A DNA stretch of 64,000 nt from contig JAQPZY010001695.1 in the NCBI GenBank assembly GCA_029931535.1, positions 2,856,501 through 2,920,500 on the forward strand, read 5' to 3'. The position numbers and the translations under genes were made by a program. A model generated the notes under the pieces. It saw nothing but the letters and a program-made list of their open reading frames with translations, made no database searches and was not told the DNA's origin. Source of the DNA: Margaritifera margaritifera (Eukaryota; Mollusca; Bivalvia; Unionida; Margaritiferidae). Below are positions 59,404 to 64,000 of this stretch, piece by piece (positions within the stretch are counted from its first letter, which is position 1; each line of letters starts with the position of its first letter).

Positions 59404-59624
59404 TAATGTATATACTCGCTTGTAAGTCGAGTCCAACTGCAAACAACATAGACCCTGATCTACCATCACATAATGTGCTGGCAGATCAGAGTCTATGGTG
59501 TTTGTTTTACTGATTACTCCTACCAAACTGCATATACCCAGATCTGCCGGCACATTATGCAACAGCAAATCTGGGTCTGTGTATTTTGTAGTGGGACTCG
59601 TCCTATAAGTGAGTATATATGGTA
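59404..59624 (+). mobile_element. 221-bp miniature element, copy 17
   Basis: H1 first, spacer CTGATTACTCCTACC (subfamily 1). Left end ATGTATATACTCGC, right end GAGTATATATGGTA. 221 bp. Lies 141 bp from the ankyrin exon, in the intron. Confidence 0.9.
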
Positions 59625-59765
59625 GTCCCAATTCATTTATTTCATGGGTACCAAATTTTGGTGGTTTTGAAAAAGAAGTAAGTTTTTGTTGGAACTTAAA
59701 TGTATGCATTTGAAAATGGGTAAATCACATTATAACTATTCCAAGTTATCTGTAAATAAACTTAC

Positions 59766-59952
59766 TCAGATAACAGTTCTGCCAATCCTGGAAAGCCTTC
59801 AATCAGCGCCACATCCCTAGGCAGGTTTCCTTGATGATTGGGCAGGCGGAGTGCAGTTTGACTGCCAGGTTTTGCCAGGAGATATGTAGCCACCCGGTTC
59901 AGTCCAAGGCGGGCAGCGAAATGAAGCAATGTCTCTCTGGGTGAGGGATTAG
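59766..59952 (-). CDS. Exon with ankyrin-like repeat; RhoGEF (ARHGEF28/AKAP13)-like or BCAP/BANK-like protein, partial
   Basis: Minus strand: CACATTTCAG| before and TCTGA|GTAAGT after; enters in phase 1, leaves in phase 2. It encodes 61 whole codons starting NPSPRETLLHFAARLGLNRV, then ATYLLAKPGSQTALRLPNHQ and GNLPRDVALIEGFPGLAELL S. The TLLHFAARLGL helix pair, LLxKPG turn, ALxLPNxxG hairpin and PxxxALxxGFxxLxxLL helix make one to one and a half ankyrin repeats. The pattern ETL.HFA.RLGL.R....LL.KPG...AL...N..G is closest, from memory, to the N-terminal ankyrin-like region of ARHGEF28/AKAP13-type Rho exchange factors; BCAP/BANK adaptors share TLLHFAA..GL and are the alternative. The catalytic DH-PH unit that would settle this is not in the window. 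Confidence 0.85.
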
Positions 59953-60045
59953 CTGAAATGTGAAGTTGTGTCTCATATTTCACTTGCCTGGTGAGATTTT
60001 CTACTTGTCTTGAGTTGGTCTAGGGATTTCTCCAATTGAAAACTA

Positions 60046-61108
60046 CAGTCAAACCTGTCCTAATGGTCACCTGTGTTCAGCAGTCACCTGGTCACAACAG
60101 TCTCTCTAATTCCCCCCCCCCCCCCAATTTCTTATATAAAAGCCCTGTATTTAATGGTCACCTGCTGTCAGCGGTCAGGTGTTTCCAAACCAAACACTGG
60201 TTTCACCCTGCCTTAAGCAGTCACTGGAGCATATCAGCAGTGACCACTCCAAGCACTTCATATCTCGATTGTACTTACCATAGTCCATTCGTGCTGTCAG
60301 TCAAACTCAATCGTGTCAACATGTCGGCTTCGAAAGCAAGATGGTTTTTATCCTTACACGAGAGAATCGAAGCAATTCATTTGCTGGATAGTGGACAAAG
60401 TAGACATGTAGTTGCAGCAGAAATAGTAGTCTGGCAAACTCAGATCCAATGGATTATTAAGTGTAAGCGAGATATTATGTCCGATTTTGAAAACAAGGTT
60501 AATCTGGAGAGTAAGAGATTACTTACAATCAGACCCAATGAGTAGAGCTACATGTATACTGCACTTGTGATATCCCTTACGGTTTATATGCTACTAACAA
60601 TAGCCACAGGAAGCCTCTTTTCATTCCCTAATCATCACAGTTCTCTCGCAAAAGCCGACTATCTTTTGATCTCTGTGAGTTTGAGCAACTGCTTAATCCA
60701 TCAACTGTTTGAAGTGTGAACATCTGTTTTCATGCCTAATTATAAGAGCTGGCCTAACAAAAAGTCAGTCCTGTGTTTGACAATCACAGGTAAGCTGTCA
60801 ATTAGTAATTTTATTTAGATGCGGTTTCCACTGATCAGTGATGAATTAATGTACATGATGGATTAAAGTCGAACTTTTATTTTATTATTTTGTTATTTTT
60901 CTTTTTGCTAATTAGCTAAACTAAATAGATGTATCTTGATAGCATACTACTATTAACTAATAATAATAATGCTAATGCTATTCAGTGCATAGTAAAGGTA
61001 TTTCTCATAAACCAAGTTTGAAAACTGAACCTGCCTTCAGAGGTAACCTGTCTACAAAGGCCACTTTATCTTTTTCCCATGGGTGGCCACTGTAGACAGG
61101 TTTGACTG
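60046..61108 (+). mobile_element. Internally deleted Tigger/pogo-like DNA transposon
   Basis: Left end TA|CAGTCAAACCTGTCCTAA TGGTCACCTG; right end, in reverse, CAGTCAAACCTGTCTACAGT GGCCACC, so the terminal repeat is at least 14 bp exact and about 27 bp imperfect. TA flanks the left end, and TA lies two bases outside the right. A second internal pair (AACCTGTCTACAAAGGCCAC, 61047-61067) suggests nested ends. A transposase N-terminus remains at 60321-60545; the DDE core is gone. A C tract lies at 60112-60125. Confidence 0.85.
60321..60545 (+). pseudogene. Tigger-type transposase N-terminal fragment (CENP-B-like helix-turn-helix)
   Basis: From ATG: MSASKARWFLSLHERIEAIH, LLDSGQSRHVVAAEIVVWQT, QIQWIIKCKRDIMSDFENKV, ending LLTIRPNE and a stop. 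L(S)..ERIE.I..L..G.S...VA.E......TQI..I.K.K..I...FE is the psq/CENP-B-type N-terminal DNA-binding domain of Tigger transposases. 74 codons remain of roughly 400-500 in the family; the second DNA-binding domain and the catalytic DDE domain are lost. It is in the right orientation inside matching terminal repeats. Confidence 0.85.
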
Positions 61109-61199
61109 CATATGTTTTAAAGAATCAGCTGTCCTTGACACAGTTTGGGGTACAGAGTTTGAAACTGCAACCCCTGCAAAGCTGCAACTCCTGCAAAGC

Positions 61200-61790
61200 C
61201 ACCTTTAAGCAACAAAAACTAGGTCAAAAGCAGGATTGCATATCAACACTCTTACAAGCTATGCCCCTTGGGGCATGGCCTGACCAAGAGGTCAATGTTT
61301 CAACACTGTAAATGTGTATTTGTCTAATGTCCAGTTAGTGTATACACATATATGGTTATAAGGTGGGGAAATCCTAACAGTTTCCAAGTTACAAGTCAAG
61401 GGTCCCCTACTGCAGGGCATGACATAGGACCTTTGTTAGCTGCACGAGTGAATTTATCTCATTATGCTGAAAAGGAGACATGGTTATAGGGTGGGGATCT
61501 CAACAGTTTCCAAGTTACAACCCCAGAGGCAAGTCACCTACCTGAGGCATGACCTTAGGCTCTGTATTGGACATATATCTGATTTCATCTCATGTCCTTC
61601 TAACCTTTATATTGTTAAAGTGTAGGGATCTCAACAGTTTCCATATCATGACCCAGGGGCACAACCCAGGGTATGCATGTTGGATATATGTCTCATCTCA
61701 TGTCCTCATGTCCTTCAGATCTATATATAGATATTGGGTAGAGATCGCACCGGTCAGTAGGCAGGAAGGTAGTTACATACATGTAGGTAG
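61200..61790 (+). repeat. Family H, about 130-bp units
   Basis: Three to four diverged units with ATGGTTATAAGGTGGGGA, TCTCAACAGTTTCCAAGTTA, CAAG...GGTCCCCTACTGCAG and GCATGACATAGG..CTTTGT, then CATATATCTGATTTCATCTC ATGTCCTTCTA. It ends with GTCAGTAGGCAGGAAGGTAG, a tail in the style of families A-E. Confidence 0.75.
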
Positions 61791-61811
61791 CAAGAGTGAG
61801 CAATTTCTGTA

Positions 61812-62127
61812 TTGTGATATACTGCAATACAGGACAGTGTATTGTGATATACTGCAATACAGGACAGTGTATAGTGATATACTGCAATACAGGACAGTGT
61901 ACAGTGATATACTGCAATACAGGACAGTGTATAGTGATATACTGCAATACAGGATAGTGTATTGTGATATACTGCAATACAGGACAGTGTATAGTGATAT
62001 ACTGCAATACAGGACAGTGTATTGTGATATACTGCAATACAGGACAGTGTATAGTGATATACTGCAATACAGGACAGTGTATAGTAATATACTGCAATAC
62101 AGGACAGTGTATAGTGATATACATATT
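61812..62127 (+). repeat. 30-bp satellite array, about ten units
   Basis: Unit: ATACTGCAATACAGGACAGT GTATAGTGAT with TATTGTG, TACAGTG and TATAGTA variants. Because 30 is a multiple of 3, frames stay open for 140-225 codons on both strands; none is a gene. The array stops at the end of the miniature element at 62134. Confidence 0.96.
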
Positions 62128-62133
62128 GCAATA

Positions 62134-62470
62134 TACAGCTCTTCCTCATTACAAAGCGGTAGTCTGGGTCCATGCCATGTACCGAACCGCATTATACCAA
62201 AAACCACGATATATATGGAACTGTGATATACTGAGAATAGAATAATATACAGAGCTGTGTGGTGTACTGGGCGCTATCAAAATTTGTTAAATAATGGTGT
62301 TTTTTTTCAAGGAAATGAAGATATAAGACTAAATTTCACCTTTTTTTTAAAAAAAAAACAACCTATATTGTTATACATTGGTATGATTTTGGTCATGAGT
62401 TCCATAGTAATACCGCATTATATTCGGAGTCGTGTAATAATGAGGCGCATTATAATGGAGGAGAGCTGTA
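62134..62470 (+). mobile_element. Tigger/pogo-like miniature element
   Basis: Left TACAGCTCTTCCTCATTACA AAGCGG; right, in reverse, TACAGCTCTCCTCCATTATA ATGCG: about 16 of the first 20 bases match. TA is the expected target. It is 337 bp long and has no coding capacity. GCATTATACCAAAAACCACG inside the left half is typical of the subterminal part. Confidence 0.7.
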
Positions 62471-62625
62471 CTGAAAAATCTGTAAAAGTGCAAAGTAATG
62501 TTAAAGACTGAGCAAGTAAAAGTTTCATACAACTTTAATTTCTCTTAAATCTTTTTAAGTGAACAATTATTGGGAAACATCCTTACATGTGGACAATTCT
62601 GACCTATATGAGATAGGCTCTTGTT

Positions 62626-62916
62626 TCATTGCATCTTCTCAACTCTGGCCATACTGACGACTATGATGAGACAAAGTTGGCGAACATGGGGAGTCAAGTT
62701 TCTTGTTCCACCCAAGAACTTCACATCCTCATTACATTCCTGACAAATGGCAATGTTTTCAACTAATTTTACATTTTTCTTGGAGAATTTCAGCCAAAAT
62801 TGCTGCCAGATGGGTGATTTTGTCTGTTTATTTGGCACCTGCTCATATATGACTTCAGGCTCTGTATCCACCAGGCAGGATATAATGTGCAGGTCAACTA
62901 TTTTCTCTGTGGGCAT
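62626..62916 (-). pseudogene. BED zinc-finger fragment of a transposase, frameshifted
   Basis: The frame contains SPIWQQFWLKFSKKN, then AICQECNEDVKFLGGTRNLT PHV. The W..F(W) aromatic pair, C..C and N-L-x-x-H match a BED finger (CxxC...HxxxH). The final histidines are in another frame: shifting after PHV gives SPTLSHHSRQYGQ, resembling the HH..QY end of the domain, and the original frame then resumes with ARVEKMQ. Such domains bind DNA and head hAT-type transposases. No catalytic part is present. Confidence 0.65.
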
Positions 62917-62989
62917 ATCTTTCAGAAATATTTTCCCAGTTTTAAAACAGATATTGAAAGAGACACAGAATTTAAATGAAACAACTTAA

Positions 62990-64000
62990 GGCTGAAGTAG
63001 AAATTGTAGCTGTATATTACAGAAATACCACAAAACTGAATCATTGGCAAAGTACCGCATTACCTGTACCAGTAGGATCCGTACAACAATATACTGATAC
63101 AGTATACCGGTTAAAGTAGGTAGATATGTATGTGTGTACGTATCAAGCCTCCAGAAATGCTTGCACATAAAAGACAAGTCTGATGGAACAATATTTTCAC
63201 CGACTGCAAAATACTCCTGTTGGACAATCATAGTTATGTACATAAATCTTGTTCTTTTTTATTTTCAATTTTGCACTTGTAAAATCGAACAATTTCAAAC
63301 CCCTTATCTGACAAAACAAGCATAGGATGGCAAACTTAATCTTCGTATGACAGGTGTCAAACTGCCGTAAGCTTCGGTGGTAATTGCTCCCTATATATAG
63401 GATTCACACTTCCACCAACCAAGCAGATTAAGGTATAAAACTGCCACGCCCAAGTAATCCAATCTATACAGCTATGTATATTGTCAAGCATCAAACAGAA
63501 ATCTTCATGTTCCATAGCATTGCTATAACAAAAAATTACTGTTGCAGCTTCGTTTCAAATAAAAGTACCAGTAATGATGCAGAGAACAATAGGAAAGAAA
63601 AGATCAATCAAGCAATCACCAATCTGAGTTTTATTAATTGGTTAATTTCAATATTAAAATACTGTCCAGCACGAAACAGAATCTTCACTTTACATTCTCA
63701 GCATTGTTATAACAATAAATACCATTGCAACTGGTGTGAAACTGCCTTAGGACTTTTGGAAAGGGTACAATGTAACTTCTAATGGAATTATACTGTTCCA
63801 TGCCTTAACAAAGTTAGGGAGCAGACCATTAAATTGTCCATGGGTAAAGATAAAGATATCCCAAATAATAGTTAAGTCATTTTCAAAACAACTGTGTAAA
63901 GAAAAGGTGCAATAATTACATTAAAAATTCTACTCTAGGATGATAACTATGGCTTTGTACTTAAAGTAGAGTAAAACAAGGGAGAAAAACATCTGCTTGC
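62990..64000. other. Non-coding
   Basis: No exon with splice borders recognised. A plus-strand frame of 102 codons at 63474-63782 (CPARNRIFTLHSQHC...) has no known motif. Two CAAGCA/ATCAAACAGAAATCTTCA-type segments at 63480 and 63670 are loosely alike (CAGAAATCTTCATGTTCCAT versus CAGAATCTTCACTTTACATT), perhaps an old duplication. Confidence 0.4.

Noticed and set aside
61549..62226. Long open frames of 140-225 codons on both strands
   Set aside because: They run through a 30-bp tandem repeat whose length is a multiple of 3; several frames on both strands are open at once and none has a known domain.

Overview
The window looks like animal genomic DNA, most probably from a lophotrochozoan and best guessed as a mollusc. 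It is AT-rich, has no prokaryotic gene layout, contains spliced exons with GT/AG borders, and is packed with tRNA-derived SINEs, small DNA transposons, a Penelope-like element, non-LTR fragments and mid-length tandem arrays. The mollusc assignment is an inference from the repeat style, not from a search.

Only one cellular gene is well supported. It lies on the minus strand and spans most of the right half: exons at 59952-59766, 57281-57157, 49715-49413, 48018-47767 and 30139-30042. All four junctions agree in reading phase (2/2, 1/1, 1/1, 1/1), giving 321 contiguous codons open at both ends. The first visible exon carries an ankyrin-like segment that most resembles the N-terminal ankyrin region of ARHGEF28/AKAP13-type Rho guanine nucleotide exchange factors, with BCAP/BANK-type adaptors as the alternative. 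The following exons are low-complexity, acidic or coiled-coil-like and are not recognised. The 5' end is beyond the right edge or unseen; the 3' end is not found in the left 30 kb.

The rest is repeats. (1) At least 18 copies of a 221-bp miniature element with ends TACCGTATATACTCGC and two internal hairpins, in two subfamilies and both orientations. (2) Eight families (A-H) of larger dispersed repeats, most with 115-160-bp tandem cores, several ending in a GGAC/GGAT-rich tail; A and C are dense in nuclear-receptor half-sites (TGACCT). (3) SINEs of at least three tRNA-headed types, one with a perfect 15-bp target duplication. (4) A hAT-like miniature element with a perfect 8-bp duplication, Tigger/pogo-like elements including one with a transposase N-terminal fragment, a BED-finger fragment, a Penelope-like GIY-YIG endonuclease fragment between long inverted arms, and decayed non-LTR retrotransposon 3' ends. 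(5) Tandem arrays with units of 28/38, 29, 30, 40, 47, 55, 68 and about 95 bp.

The most interesting pattern is that several tandem arrays appear to grow out of transposon termini: the 55-bp array from the end of a 221-bp element, the 68-bp array from the head of family B, the 47-bp array from a SINE 3' end, and a tetranucleotide array plus a 95-bp triplication from the 3' tails of two copies of one non-LTR element.
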